From Bacteroidales bacterium UBA5072 (GTDB lineage: Bacteria; Bacteroidota; Bacteroidia; Bacteroidales; UBA10428), in NCBI GenBank assembly GCA_002415855.1, contig DIAS01000040.1:25418-89417 (forward strand): 64,000 nt of DNA. Reading direction: 5' to 3'. How positions within the stretch are numbered: position 1 is the stretch's first letter; each line of letters starts with the position of its first letter. This document shows positions 9,315 to 20,000 of this stretch, piece by piece. The position numbers and the translations under genes are program-made. The notes under the pieces are model-generated. The model made no database searches and was not told the DNA's origin. It saw nothing but the letters and a program-made list of their open reading frames with translations.

Positions 9315-9427
9315 TCCATCAGTGGTAATCCAGTGATGTCTTCTAACACTCTGTAAACCAGGTATTTCCGACATGTAAGCAATCTGCCGTCACCGGTGTG
9401 ATACAGGCTCATGCCAGCGCCGGATAG

Positions 9428-10507
9428 TTATCTTTTAACCCTTGCATTGCCTTCCCAAATACTCCATACCTGTTCTTCATCGGCAGGTTGTGCATAATCC
9501 GTGAGGAAGGTTGTGGCCATGGCACCGCTCGCCCAGCCGAATTCAATCCATTTCTGCGCTTTCCAGCCTTTTAATATGGCGTAAAGCATACCACCCACAA
9601 AGCCATCTCCACCCCCGATGCGGTCAAGCACTGCAATCTCGCGAGGTTCAACAACATGCCACTGATCACCCACCAGCATGATGGCTCCCCACTTGTGCCG
9701 GTTCGCATCAATTACCTGTCTCAGCGTTGTAGCAAAAACCCTGGCATTGGGGAATTTCTTTCCCGCACGGTCGATCATTCCCTTGAAGCCTTGTATCTTG
9801 TCTGCAATATCCTTCCCTCCTGCTTCAGGCCCCTCAATGCCCAGACACAACTGAAAATCCTCCTCATTACCGACCAAAATATCCGATATACCGGCGATTT
9901 CAGTGAAAATAGCACGAAGCTCCTGCTCACGTCCCTTCCAGAAGGAGGCCCTGTAATTGAGATCAAAGGAAATCCGGGTACCGTATTTTTTGGCAGCCCT
10001 GGCCAATTCGAGACAGAATGTGCTTGTTTCTGCCGACAGTGCGCCGATTAAACCCGATAAATGGACAATCTGCACGCCTTCATTTTTAAAAATCCTTTCC
10101 AGGTCAAAATCATGCACACTAAGCGTGCGCCCCACCTCACCGGCACGATCGTTTAAAACCCTCGGACCGCGGGATCCATAGCCGCTGTCTGCTATATTAA
10201 ACTGGTGACGGTAACCCCACGGGTCACCTTGTTCAACTTCTTTTCCTTCAAAAGCCAGGTGCCGACTCGCGAGGCTGTTCTTAATGAACTGCGCAACTGG
10301 ACTGTCCTTGACAAAAGTAGTAAGAACCTTAACCGGAAGGCCAAGATACGACGAAATGCTGGCCACATTGGTTTCGGCACTTGTAGCCTGCATAGTATAT
10401 AATTCACTGCTTTGCACCGGCTGCCCGTTTAAAGGTGTGATGCGAATACCCATACTGGTAGGGACAAGTAAGGAAAATACACAGTTTTTCTTAAGTTCAA
10501 TTTCCAT
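9428..10507 (-). CDS. PfkB-family sugar kinase, likely 2-keto-3-deoxygluconate kinase
   Basis: A 359-residue ribokinase-fold kinase. The C-terminal PfkB signature DRIGGGDGFVGG (about residue 295) includes the catalytic Asp. A sugar-binding N-terminal lid and the FDLNYRASFWKGRE segment (about residue 178) are typical of KDG kinases of Bacteroidota (KdgK-like). The inferred reaction is ATP-dependent phosphorylation of 2-keto-3-deoxygluconate from uronate breakdown. No KDPG aldolase or uronate isomerase is adjacent, so the substrate is not confirmed by context, and other PfkB sugars remain possible. Family assignment is firm; the specific substrate is moderate. Confidence 0.8.
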   Translation of the reverse strand: MEIELKKNCVFSLLVPTSMGIRITPLNGQPVQSSELYTMQATSAETNVASISSYLGLPVKVLTTFVKDSPVAQFIKNSLASRHLAFEGKEVEQGDPWGYRHQFNIADSGYGSRGPRVLNDRAGEVGRTLSVHDFDLERIFKNEGVQIVHLSGLIGALSAETSTFCLELARAAKKYGTRISFDLNYRASFWKGREQELRAIFTEIAGISDILVGNEEDFQLCLGIEGPEAGGKDIADKIQGFKGMIDRAGKKFPNARVFATTLRQVIDANRHKWGAIMLVGDQWHVVEPREIAVLDRIGGGDGFVGGMLYAILKGWKAQKWIEFGWASGAMATTFLTDYAQPADEEQVWSIWEGNARVKR

Positions 10508-10582
10508 GGTTACAACAATTATGATAGCGTGTTCAAAGATAATTATTTGGTGGAACTGTGGAATGGTGGATCAATGAAAAGG

Positions 10583-10612
10583 TTGAACAGTACAAAATAT
10601 ACTTTATCTTTA
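10583..10612 (+). promoter_or_regulatory. Candidate promoter of the S9 peptidase gene
   Basis: TTG at 10583-10585 and TATCTTTA at 10605-10612 are separated by 19 bp, a near match to the Bacteroidota TTTG-N19-20-TAnnTTTG promoter with one mismatch in each box. The ATG lies 25 bp downstream of the -7 box. Confidence 0.4.
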
Positions 10613-10637
10613 ACGCTTTATTTGAACACATCAGCGT

Positions 10638-12734
10638 ATGAAACACTATCTTGTTATTACAGCATTCTCGCTTATGATGACATTATTGGGCTGCAATGAA
10701 AACAATCAGGAAAACCGTCCGCGGGAGGAAGGTGATTTCCTCAACCAGTTGACAGAACAGGAAATCAGCGGAGGAAAGCTTACGGCTGAGTTGTTGTGGA
10801 AATTCGGCCGGGTAGGCGATATGCAGCTTTCTCCCGACGGAAAGACTGTCTTGTATACGGTTACCCGTTATGATGCAAAAACCGATAAAAAACACACCTG
10901 GATTTTTTCAGTTCCGTCGGAGGGCGGACAGTCATTTAACATGACTGATGGGTTGCCTTCATGTGTTAATCCCCGTTGGATAAACAACTCCGCCATAGCC
11001 TTTCTATCCAAAGAAAAGGAAACCATGCAGATTTGGAGAATGAATGCTGACGGATCGGATAAGACCGTTATTTCAGAAATTGAAGGCGATGTGAACGGAT
11101 TTGAATTTGCACCGGACGGCAGTCACCTTTTCTATCTCCAGGATGTAAAGATGGACTCTGCTGTCCAGGACAGGTACCCGGATCTTCCGTTGGCCAAAGG
11201 ACTTGTTTTTGATGATTTGATGTACAGACATTGGGATGCATGGACAGATTATGCATACAGCCACATCTTCGTGACCCGGTTTACAGATGGCAGGATCAGC
11301 AAAGGCGCGGATATCCTGATAGGAGAGCACTATGATTCCCCGCTCCCACCCTATTTTGATATCGCCGACATAGCCTGGAGTCCTGATGGGGTGAAACTGG
11401 CCTATTCCTGCAAGAAACTAAAAGGAAAGGATTTTGCCATAAGCACCAATAGTGATATATATCTTTATGATGTTGAAGGAAATACAACTGAGAATATCAC
11501 CGATGGAATGGCAGGATATGACCGCTACCCGGTGTTTTCTCCTGACAGCAGAAAGATTGCCTTTATGAGCATGGAAACTCCCGGATACGAGGCCGACAAA
11601 GAAAGGCTTTTCATTTACGATATAGAAAACAGGACCAGGGAATATGTTACTTCCCGGTTCGATCAGAATGCAGAACATTATGTTTGGAGTTCCGACAGCC
11701 GGAAGCTTTACTTTATCAGCGGCACACAGGCTACTTACCAGGTGTATGAAGCTGTTCCGGAAAACGGCGGGATCCGCCAGGTTACGAAAGGCGAACACGA
11801 TTTTACGAGTATTGCCCTTAGCAGCAATGTAATGACAGGTACCAAGAGTACCTTATCCATGGCCCCGGAGATCTACCGGATAGATCCGGGAACGGGTCAG
11901 GAGACTCAGCTTACTTTTGTCAACAAAAACATTTACGATGTGATCAGGACCGGAAAGGTCGAAGAAAAGCGGGTAAAAACTACCGACGGCAAAGATATGC
12001 TGGTATGGGTTGTATTTCCGCCTGATTTCAATCCTTCAGAAAAATACCCGGCCCTGCTGTATTGTCAGGGGGGACCTCAAAGCGCTGTTTCCCAGCGTTT
12101 CTCCTACCGCTGGAATCTTCAGTTGATGGCAGCCAACGGATATATTGTTGTGGCTCCCAACCGGAGAGGTCTACCTACCTTCGGGCAGAAATGGAATGAA
12201 CAAATATCGGGTGATTACGGGGGTCAGAATATCAGGGATTACCTGAGTGCCATTGATGCCGTTAAAAAAGAACCCTATGTGGATGCGGACAGGCTGGGCG
12301 CTGTTGGGGCCAGCTATGGCGGTTACTCGGTACTTTACCTGGCAGGTATGCATGAAAAACGGTTCAAGGTGTTCATTGCACATTGCGGGATGTTCAACCT
12401 CGAAAGCCAGTCCGCTGCAACGGAGGAAATGTTCTTTGTCCACCATGACCTTGGCGGCTATTACTGGGACAAACCCAAGCCTAAAAGCTTCACACAGTTC
12501 TCGCCCCATTTGTACGTGGATAAATGGGATACACCCATCATGCTGATCACCGGGGCCAATGACTTTCGCATTCCCTACACAGAAAGCCTGCAGGCTTTTA
12601 ATGTGGCCCAGCTCCGTGGCATACCCAGCAGACTGCTGTTTTATCCCGACGAAGGTCACTGGGTAATGAAACCTCAGAACAGCATTCTCTGGCAAAGAGA
12701 GTTTTTCGGCTGGCTGGATCAGTGGTTGAAATAG
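10638..12734 (+). CDS. S9 family serine peptidase (prolyl oligopeptidase type), lipoprotein
   Basis: A 698-residue exported peptidase. The N-terminus carries a lipoprotein signal with lipobox LLGC at about residue 19, placing it on a membrane facing the periplasm or outside. Residues about 50-420 contain TolB/DPP-IV-like beta-propeller repeats (for example SPDGKTVLYTV, SPDGVKLAYSC, SPDSRKIAFMS). The C-terminal alpha/beta-hydrolase domain has the catalytic triad Ser in GASYGGY (about 559), Asp in ANDFRIPY (about 641) and His in DEGHW (about 672). It would remove dipeptides or cleave acyl-peptides from scavenged peptides. It is monocistronic. Confidence 0.93.
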   Translation: MKHYLVITAFSLMMTLLGCNENNQENRPREEGDFLNQLTEQEISGGKLTAELLWKFGRVGDMQLSPDGKTVLYTVTRYDAKTDKKHTWIFSVPSEGGQSFNMTDGLPSCVNPRWINNSAIAFLSKEKETMQIWRMNADGSDKTVISEIEGDVNGFEFAPDGSHLFYLQDVKMDSAVQDRYPDLPLAKGLVFDDLMYRHWDAWTDYAYSHIFVTRFTDGRISKGADILIGEHYDSPLPPYFDIADIAWSPDGVKLAYSCKKLKGKDFAISTNSDIYLYDVEGNTTENITDGMAGYDRYPVFSPDSRKIAFMSMETPGYEADKERLFIYDIENRTREYVTSRFDQNAEHYVWSSDSRKLYFISGTQATYQVYEAVPENGGIRQVTKGEHDFTSIALSSNVMTGTKSTLSMAPEIYRIDPGTGQETQLTFVNKNIYDVIRTGKVEEKRVKTTDGKDMLVWVVFPPDFNPSEKYPALLYCQGGPQSAVSQRFSYRWNLQLMAANGYIVVAPNRRGLPTFGQKWNEQISGDYGGQNIRDYLSAIDAVKKEPYVDADRLGAVGASYGGYSVLYLAGMHEKRFKVFIAHCGMFNLESQSAATEEMFFVHHDLGGYYWDKPKPKSFTQFSPHLYVDKWDTPIMLITGANDFRIPYTESLQAFNVAQLRGIPSRLLFYPDEGHWVMKPQNSILWQREFFGWLDQWLK

Positions 12735-12743
12735 GGACCAGCG

Positions 12744-12789
12744 ACGAGAGACGAGAGGGTTTTGGGTATTGAATTAGGAATTAGGAATT
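12744..12789. repeat. Two 7-bp-period tandem repeats
   Basis: ACGAGAG occurs twice in direct succession at 12744-12757. Shortly after, GAATTAG occurs at 12771-12777 and 12778-12784 with a partial third copy GAATT to 12789. Both have a 7-bp period and lie between the S9 peptidase stop and the CBM9-like gene. Confidence 0.8.
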
Positions 12790-12813
12790 GATCATTAAAT
12801 ACTTCCAGAACAT

Positions 12814-13539
12814 ATGCACAGTATTGGTAAGTTTTTCGCCCTGATACCAGTGGTTTTTCCATGGGTCCTTCTGGGACAGGGCGCTGCAATTCCAAACCCG
12901 GCGGATAGCGTACTGACTATTGCCAGGTGTGCCGATTTTAGTGTATCAGGAGACGGCAGTAATCCTGAATGGACTAAGGCACAATGGATAACGTTCGGCC
13001 AACGCGGTTCAAATGCATCTTACAAAACAATGTTTAAGATCCTGTATTCCGGAAAGGGTATTTATTGTCTTTTTTTCTGTGAAGACCAAAAAATCTCAGC
13101 AACCCTGCAGGGTGAGAACCAGGATCTTTATCGTGAGGATGTTGTTGAGGCTTTCTTTTGGGCAGATGAACGTATTCCGGTCTATTTCGAATATGAACTG
13201 TCCCCGTTGAATTATGAATTGGTGCTCATGGTGCCGAACTATGACGGCAGATTCCTCGGATGGATTCCTTGGCATTACAGCGGGGAAAGGGTTACACAAC
13301 ATGCTGTTCACCTGGAACCGGGACAAGAAAAGAACAGAACAACATCCTGGACAGGTGAATTCTTCCTTCCATATGAACTGATGAGACCCATGGTGCAGGC
13401 AGCGCCAGAAAAAGGTACGCGTTGGCGCGCCAATTTCTACAGAATTGATTACGACAACCGTCCCGCCCGGTGGTCATGGATGCCTGTTCAAAGCAATTTC
13501 CACGATTATGTGCGATTCGGAACTATCCTGTTTAATTGA
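12814..13539 (+). CDS. Exported CBM9-like carbohydrate-binding protein
   Basis: A 241-residue protein with a signal peptide (about residues 1-24) followed by a CBM9-like beta-sandwich. Supporting segments are LTIARCADFSVSGDGSNPEW at the start of the domain, the alternating aromatic strands around GIYCLFFCEDQ, and ENQDLYREDVVEAFFW, which matches the D-x-Y-x-x-D-x-V-E-x-F core of the family. Such proteins bind glycans or act as uncharacterised secreted proteins in Bacteroidota. No catalytic residues are recognisable. It sits alone downstream of the S9 peptidase gene after a repeat-containing gap. Confidence 0.78.
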   Translation: MHSIGKFFALIPVVFPWVLLGQGAAIPNPADSVLTIARCADFSVSGDGSNPEWTKAQWITFGQRGSNASYKTMFKILYSGKGIYCLFFCEDQKISATLQGENQDLYREDVVEAFFWADERIPVYFEYELSPLNYELVLMVPNYDGRFLGWIPWHYSGERVTQHAVHLEPGQEKNRTTSWTGEFFLPYELMRPMVQAAPEKGTRWRANFYRIDYDNRPARWSWMPVQSNFHDYVRFGTILFN

Positions 13540-13798
13540 TTCCATGCTGAGATTGTTCAATGATAAGAACATCCGATCCTTACATCTCCTCAAGACCTGT
13601 ACCTTTACCCCAAAGCTGCCCGATATCATCTTGACCAGGCACATGCCACGCTCAAGGCCTGACAGGCATGCCGGTTCCGACTGGTAACCGAATTCACCGG
13701 CAAAATCTCATGCCCATTCAAAGGTTAAAAATCCGTAAACCATGGAAACTTTTTATATATAATTAGTTTCCTAAGTATTTTTAGTTTATCTTTGCATC
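13540..13798. other. Intergenic region upstream of the efflux operon, no gene seen
   Basis: The first about 200 bp show no frame, hairpin or repeat I can support; a short overlapping frame that begins inside the CBM9-like gene has no protein-like character. The last about 60 bp hold the TetR-gene promoter and a pair of TTAGTTT direct repeats described separately. Confidence 0.5.
13763..13794 (+). promoter_or_regulatory. Promoter and possible operator of the tetR-efflux operon
   Basis: TATCTTTG at 13787-13794 is a perfect TAnnTTTG -7 box. The ATG begins only 4 bp after it, so the transcript would be nearly leaderless. TTAGTTT occurs at 13763-13769 and again at 13781-13787, 18 bp apart and overlapping the -7 box, with CTAA/TTAG inverted half-sites between. 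This is a reasonable operator for the autogenous TetR repressor, but it is inferred from position only. Confidence 0.5.
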
Positions 13799-14419
13799 AT
13801 GCATGAAGAATTAAACAATATCCTCCAGCGGGTACACACACTTTACCGGAAGTACGGCATAAAGAGCGTTACGATGGACGACGTATCGCGTGAATTAGGC
13901 ATTTCAAAGAAAACGCTTTACCAGTATGTCCATGATAAAGACGAGTTGGTCAGAAAGGTGATTGAATTTGAGCTCTCCCAACACCAGGGACATTATCATG
14001 AGAGCTTACGGGAAAAGCTGAATGCCATTGAGGAACTGGCTGAAATTGCCAGGTGCATCAGTTTTATGCTGAAGGAATACAGTCCGGTTACAGAGTATGA
14101 CCTCAGAAAGTATTATCCAGATCTCTATTTCCGGGCACGTGAAATCAGGCGTGAACGGATCCACAAGTTCATCCTGGACAACCTGATCAAGGGGAAGAAA
14201 GAAGGATTATACCGTGAGAACCTGAACACAGATATATTGGCCAAGTTCAGTCTGTCCAACATCGACGGCATGTTCGAAAGCGATATCATCACCATCAGTG
14301 AATTCCTTGACCAGCAGTTTTTTCTCGAGTATTTTGTTTATCACCTGCGTGGAATTGTAAGTGAGAAGGGGTTGGCCATACTCGACAGCACACTTCGAAC
14401 CTATGAGATTGTGATATAA
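13799..14419 (+). CDS. TetR-family transcriptional repressor of the efflux operon
   Basis: A 206-residue regulator. The N-terminal helix-turn-helix is seen in GIKSVTMDDVSRELGISKKTLYQYVHDKDELV (about residues 19-50, shown in part: TMDDVSRELGISKKTLYQYV). The rest is an all-helical ligand-binding domain with no specific family match that I recognise. It lies 98 bp upstream of a TolC/adaptor/RND gene set on the same strand, the usual arrangement for a local repressor of efflux. The inducer is unknown. Confidence 0.9.
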   Translation: MHEELNNILQRVHTLYRKYGIKSVTMDDVSRELGISKKTLYQYVHDKDELVRKVIEFELSQHQGHYHESLREKLNAIEELAEIARCISFMLKEYSPVTEYDLRKYYPDLYFRAREIRRERIHKFILDNLIKGKKEGLYRENLNTDILAKFSLSNIDGMFESDIITISEFLDQQFFLEYFVYHLRGIVSEKGLAILDSTLRTYEIVI

Positions 14420-14517
14420 AAGGAGGAGAATACTGAAGGAAAGAAGGATCGAAACCGATGATCAGCACGAATAACATTATAAATAGTATAGGATAACCAC
14501 AAGAAAAACAACATACA

Positions 14518-15843
14518 ATGAGAATAACACCTTTTTTATTTGCGATGCTATTATCCTATCTGGCAATCCCTCTGGATGCCCAGATAATGCCCGTTGAAAA
14601 GACATTGCAGTTCTCCCTTGGAGAAGCAAAAGATTATGCGTTGACCAACAGTCCGATCCTGCTGAATTCAGCACGCGACGTTGAGATAGCCAAGAAACAG
14701 GTCTGGGAAAGCACATCAATAGGACTCCCCCAGGCCAATATAAATGGATCATATTCCTATACCCCCCAGTTGGCAGGATTATCAGAGCAACTGGGCGAAT
14801 TTATTCCCGATTTCGATCCCAACGCTCTGAAAACGAGCATCTTCGGGAGTTTCCAGGTTGACCAGCTGCTTTTCAGCGGACAATACCTCATCGGCGTCAA
14901 AGCTGCCAAAGTATACGCCAACATGAGTGTTCTGGCCAATACCAAGTCGAAAATCGGTGTAGTGGAGAACATTACCAATAATTACTTCAGTGCGCTTGTT
15001 GCCAGGCAATCAAAAAGTATTCTCGACTCTACACTGGCGGCAGTGGAAAAAACACGCTTTGAGACCGAACAGATGTACAAGAACGGTTTTGTTGAGGAAA
15101 CCGATGTGGATCAGCTGAAAATACTGTCGTCAAACATAAAAAGCAGCTTATCGGTGGCCGAAAGACAAATTGATCTGATGGAAAGGTTGCTGAAGTTCCA
15201 GATGGGGTTGTCGATCGATCAGCCGATAGTTCTTACCGACAATATTGATGCGCTGGTGCTGACCATGGATGTGGAAGTTTCAGCGATTGACAGCTTTGTG
15301 CTTGACCGGAACATCGATTACAAAATAGCAAGCAACCAGGAATACCTGATGCAGCTCAATCAGCAGGTGAAAAAGTCCGAATACCTGCCTTCAGTCTCGG
15401 GCTATTACTCCTATTACAAAAGCTTCGACGACAACTTTTTTAACGACCAGTCTCCAAGCACCTTTGGCCTTTCCTTTTATGTACCGATCTTCAGCAGTGG
15501 TCAGAGAGCAGCCAGGGTAAGCCAGAGCAAGCTTTCTTATCTGAAAGCCAAGACCAATAAAGAGATTGCCGCTGAGAGCCTCAGGATACAATATCAGACT
15601 GCTCTTTCAGAATACATATCAGCCCATGACATCTATATTCTGCAAAAGGAGAACCGTGAATTGTCCCTGCGCATTTATACCAAGTCGATTACAAAATTCA
15701 GGGAAGGAATCGGATCTAGCCTCGATCTGAACCAGACCCAGTCCCAGTATTTCGATGCTGAAGGTGTTTACTACAGGGCATTGATGTCACTGGTTTCAGC
15801 CAAGTCAAAACTGGAAAGTCTTTTAGCGAACTCTATTAACTAA
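14518..15843 (+). CDS. TolC-family outer membrane efflux channel
   Basis: A 441-residue outer membrane factor. A signal peptide (about residues 1-21, ending LDA) is followed by two TolC/OEP repeats; helical segments such as SLGEAKDYALTNSPILLNSARD and LSLRIYTKSITKFREGIGS begin the long coiled-coil hairpins. Its length is typical. It forms the exit duct for the tripartite pump encoded by the next two genes, which follow at 26-bp and 19-bp spacing. The likely operon order is tetR, tolC-like, adaptor, permease. Confidence 0.94.
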   Translation: MRITPFLFAMLLSYLAIPLDAQIMPVEKTLQFSLGEAKDYALTNSPILLNSARDVEIAKKQVWESTSIGLPQANINGSYSYTPQLAGLSEQLGEFIPDFDPNALKTSIFGSFQVDQLLFSGQYLIGVKAAKVYANMSVLANTKSKIGVVENITNNYFSALVARQSKSILDSTLAAVEKTRFETEQMYKNGFVEETDVDQLKILSSNIKSSLSVAERQIDLMERLLKFQMGLSIDQPIVLTDNIDALVLTMDVEVSAIDSFVLDRNIDYKIASNQEYLMQLNQQVKKSEYLPSVSGYYSYYKSFDDNFFNDQSPSTFGLSFYVPIFSSGQRAARVSQSKLSYLKAKTNKEIAAESLRIQYQTALSEYISAHDIYILQKENRELSLRIYTKSITKFREGIGSSLDLNQTQSQYFDAEGVYYRALMSLVSAKSKLESLLANSIN

Positions 15844-15869
15844 TTAGCAACATATAAAATCATAATAAA

Positions 15870-16982
15870 ATGAAAACCAAAGTATTAATTGTTCTTGCAC
15901 TGATGATCGCTGCTGCCTGTGGCGGCAACAAAGAATCCCGGCTTGAAGCATTAAAAAGCAAACGTGATAAAATCAACCAGTCCATTGAAAAGCTTGAAGC
16001 AGAAATTGCAGCCTCTGCAGATTCGACTTCAAAAAATGATGACGCAACCTTCGTTTCGGTTGAAGAAATTAAGACTCAGGCATTTAACCATTATATCGAA
16101 GTACAGGGTAAACTTGACGGAGATCAGAATCTTTCGGTATTTCCCGAAGCCATGGGTGTACTGATGGAGGTCTATGCCAAAGCCGGCCAGCATGTGTATA
16201 CCGGTCAGGTGCTGGCCCGGATCAATGATGCACAGTACCAGGAACAGCTCAAGTCCTTGCAAAGCACCTACCAGTTAGCCCTGGATACATACGCGAAGCA
16301 GGAAAACCTTTGGAAACAGCAGATAGGTTCGGAAATTCAATATCTCCAGGCAAAGACAAACAAAGAAGCGCTTGAATCTCAAATTGCCGGTATTAACAAA
16401 CTGATTGATATGACCCGTATTAAATCTCCCATTGACGGGACAATTGAAGAATCCATGGTTAAAGTTGGGCAATCGGTCTCTCCTTCCATGCCCGCATTCA
16501 GGGTGGTTAATTTCAGCAATCTCAAGGTTACTGCCGATGTTGCTGAAGCCTATACTTCAAAGATCAGCAATGGCGATGAAGTGATTGTTTACCTGCCCGA
16601 CGTCAAACAGGAAATCGTTGCCAAGGTAACTTTCTGCAGCAAGTACATTAATCCGGTAAACAGGACCTTTGCGGTTGAGGCGAAGTTGAATTCAAAATCT
16701 GATAACCTGAAGGCCAACATGATCGCTGTTTTGAAGATCAATGATTACCGTGTTCCCGAGGCATTTGTACTACCTGTTAACCTGGTGCGGAACGATAACA
16801 AGGGGCAGTATATATTACTGGCTGCCCAGGAGAATAACCAGTTTATTGCCAGAAAGACGGTTATTCAAACCGGACAGATCTATAACGGGTATACCGAAGT
16901 CATCAGCGGGCTTGAACCTGGTCAAAAGATCATCACAAGTGGTTACCTGAACCTGGAAGAAGGTGAGCCGGTGAGGTTCTAA
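15870..16982 (+). CDS. RND efflux periplasmic adaptor (membrane fusion protein), lipoprotein
   Basis: A 370-residue adaptor with lipobox AAAC at about residue 17. A short coiled coil near residues 23-50 (LEALKSKRDKINQSIEKLEAEI) is followed by the family layout: lipoyl half-motif GVLMEVYAKAGQHVYTGQVLARI, an alpha-hairpin (about 130-175), second lipoyl half TRIKSPIDGTIEESMVKVGQSV, beta-barrel and membrane-proximal domains. It bridges the TolC-like channel and the permease. The N-terminal coiled coil before the lipoyl domain is an extra found in Bacteroidota adaptors. Confidence 0.94.
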   Translation: MKTKVLIVLALMIAAACGGNKESRLEALKSKRDKINQSIEKLEAEIAASADSTSKNDDATFVSVEEIKTQAFNHYIEVQGKLDGDQNLSVFPEAMGVLMEVYAKAGQHVYTGQVLARINDAQYQEQLKSLQSTYQLALDTYAKQENLWKQQIGSEIQYLQAKTNKEALESQIAGINKLIDMTRIKSPIDGTIEESMVKVGQSVSPSMPAFRVVNFSNLKVTADVAEAYTSKISNGDEVIVYLPDVKQEIVAKVTFCSKYINPVNRTFAVEAKLNSKSDNLKANMIAVLKINDYRVPEAFVLPVNLVRNDNKGQYILLAAQENNQFIARKTVIQTGQIYNGYTEVISGLEPGQKIITSGYLNLEEGEPVRF

Positions 16983-17001
16983 TTTATAATATGCGCAGAA
17001 A

Positions 17002-20000
17002 ATGATCCAAAAATACAAAGAATTCAAGCCCACCAGCTGGGCCATTGATAACAAGACCAGTATGTATATGCTGGCACTGATCCTCGCAGTTTTTGGTTTT
17101 ATCAGCTATACCAGCATTCCCAAGGAACAGATACCGGAAATTAAGCTGACCTATATTATGGTAAATACCCCCTATCCGGGTACATCCCCCACGGATATCG
17201 AGAATTTCATCACCCGTCCGCTGGAAAAGAACTTGAAATCAATTGAGGATGTAAAGGAAATTACCAGCAATTCGGTACAGGACTATTCATCGATCGTGGT
17301 GGAATTCAATACGGGTATGGACCTCTCGGAAGCCAAGCAGCGGGTAAAAGATGCTGTTGACAAGACCAAAAAAGATCTGCCCACTGATCTCAAGAGCGAT
17401 CCCTCAGTCATGGAGCTGGATTTCTCCGAAATACCCATCATGAATATCAATCTCTCGGGAGACTATAGTCTGGACAACCTGAAATTTTATGCAGACAAAA
17501 TGGCTGAACGGATTGAGGAAGTTCCCGAAATAACCCGTGTGGAATTGGTTGGCGCCCTTGACCGTGAAATACAGGTGGATGTTGACATGTACAAAATGCA
17601 GGCAGCCATGGTCACATTCCGTGATATCAACAATGCCATTGCCTATGAGAATATGACCATTTCAGGCGGCAGTATTGACATGGCCGGCATGAGCAGGTCG
17701 GTGCGTGTAGTCGGTGAATTCAGCAACGTGGATGTAATTAAGAATATCAGCCTGATATCTTCGAGCGGAGCTATTGTAAAGCTTTCTGATATTGCAGAGA
17801 TCAAGGATACGCATAAGAAGCAGGAAAGCTTTTCCAGACTGGGCGGTAAGAATGTTGTTACACTGAATGTCATTAAAAAAAGCGGACAAAACCTGATCAA
17901 TGCGGCAGATCAGATCAAGATCATCACCGATGATATGAAAGCTAACGATTTGCCCAGGGATCTTTCGGTCACAGTTTCGGGCGACCAGTCCTATTATACC
18001 CGGAACATTCTGAAGGAGCTCAACAATACCATCGTTATTGGTTTTCTCCTCGTTACCATGGTACTGATGTTCTTTATGGGATTGACAAATGCCATTTTTG
18101 TCGGATTTTCAGTCCCACTTTCCATGGCGCTTGCTTATATCGTGATCAGGCTTCCGTTCTTTGACTTTACCCTTAACATGCTGGTGATGTTCTCCTTCAT
18201 TTTTGCGCTGGGTATCGTCGTGGACGATGCCATTGTGGTAATAGAGAATACGCACCGTATCTTCAGCAAAACAGGACTTGATATCAAAAATTCAGCTAAA
18301 GCTGCAGCCGGCGAGGTGTTCATACCCATTCTTTCGGGTACGCTCACCACCCTGGCACCTTTCTTTCCGCTTGCATTCTGGCCGGGTGTAGTAGGTAAAT
18401 TCATGTATTATATTCCGGTTACACTGATCATAACGCTCTTCGCTTCGCTTATCGTAGCCTATGCCTTCAATCCGGTATTTGCGGTGACATTTATGAAGCC
18501 TGATGAAAAAGAAGGTGAGGAACGCGACCGGAAGGCTATATTAAAGACCGGGGTAATAATTTTCCTGATCTCGGCCTTGTTTTACATTCCCGGATTCCTG
18601 GGCGGAAAATTCTTCCTGGGACTTGCCAATCTCGGCGTATTCATTGCTATCAGCTATGTTCTGCATAATTTATACATGTGGAAGTTCCTGCTCAGATTCC
18701 AGCAGAACATCATCCCAAAAATGCTGCAATTATACGAGCGTGTGCTGAGATGGGCATTGAAAGGCCGCAGGCCTGTAAGGTTGCTTTGGGAACTCGTTGC
18801 ACTGTTTGTGATCAGTATTGTCATCTTTATGATCAGCAAACCGAATGTCCTGTTTTTTCCTGACAGCGATCCGGCTTCCATCTATGTCAACATTAAAATG
18901 CCGGTAGGAACTGAAGTAGAAGTTACCGATTCTATAACCAAGCTAACCGAGGAGCACGTTTTTAAAGTTCTTGGTGAAAATAATCCGATCGTCGAATCGG
19001 TTATCTCCAATGTAGCTCTCGGAGCCTCCTCCGAGATGTTCAGTTCCGGAGCCATCACTTCCAACCTGGGAAGAATAACCATCAATTTTGTTGAGTTTGC
19101 CAAGCGGCATGGTGAAAATACAAGTCCCTACATGGATAAAATCAGAAAGGAAGTTAAAGACATAGCAGGTGCTGAAATTACTGTTGACAAGAGAAGTATG
19201 GGACCTCCGGTAGGAAAACCCGTTAATATTGAAATTTCCAGTGAAGACCTGGTTGAACTCATCAATACCACTGAAAGTTTAAAGCACTTTATTGATTCTG
19301 TCAAAATCGCTGGCATTGAAGAGCTCAAGTCGGATTTCGAAACCTATAAACCTGAATTAATTGTAAACATTGACCGTCAGAGGGCCAATCAGGAAGGTAT
19401 CACAACGGCTCAGATTGGGAATGAATTGCGCACTGCGATCACCGGAACGGAAGTATCCAAATACCGGGAAGATGAGGAACAGTATCCCATACAGCTACGC
19501 TACAATGAATATCTGCGTGAAAATATCGACAGGCTGATGAACCTGAAAATTACCTTCATGGATATGTCATCCGGCCGTTTAAAAAGTATTCCGCTGTCAT
19601 CCGTGGCCACAGTCACCTATCAGAACACTTACGGAGGAATAAAACGGAACGATCTGAAAAGGGTGATCACCCTCTCTTCAAATCTGTTATCGGGTTATAA
19701 CTCCAATGAGGTGAATACGAAACTTCGACAGGTTCTTCCAAAATTTAACAAACCTGCCGGGACGGTGATTTCAATTACCGGTGAACAGGAGGACCAGGCC
19801 GAGAATATGGCATTTCTTTCCAAGGCAATGCTGGTTGCTATCTTCCTTGTGCTGTTCATCCTGATTACGCAGTTTAATTCACTGAGCAAGCCCTTTATTA
19901 TAATTTCAGAGATCGTATTCAGCATCATCGGGGTATTGCTGGGCTTCAGCCTGTTCAAAATGGACTTCTCGGTGATCATGACCGGTATGGGAATTGTTGC

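Noticed and set aside
12171..12695. 174-codon minus-strand frame
   Set aside because: It overlaps the catalytic domain of the S9 peptidase with its full catalytic triad.
13445..13687. 80-codon plus-strand frame crossing the CBM9-like gene end
   Set aside because: It starts inside the CBM9-like gene in another frame and shows no protein-like features in its unique part.
14420..14517. AGGAGGAGAA purine run after the TetR stop, as a ribosome-binding site
   Set aside because: No start codon with a usable frame follows at proper spacing; the TolC-like ATG is about 90 bp further on.
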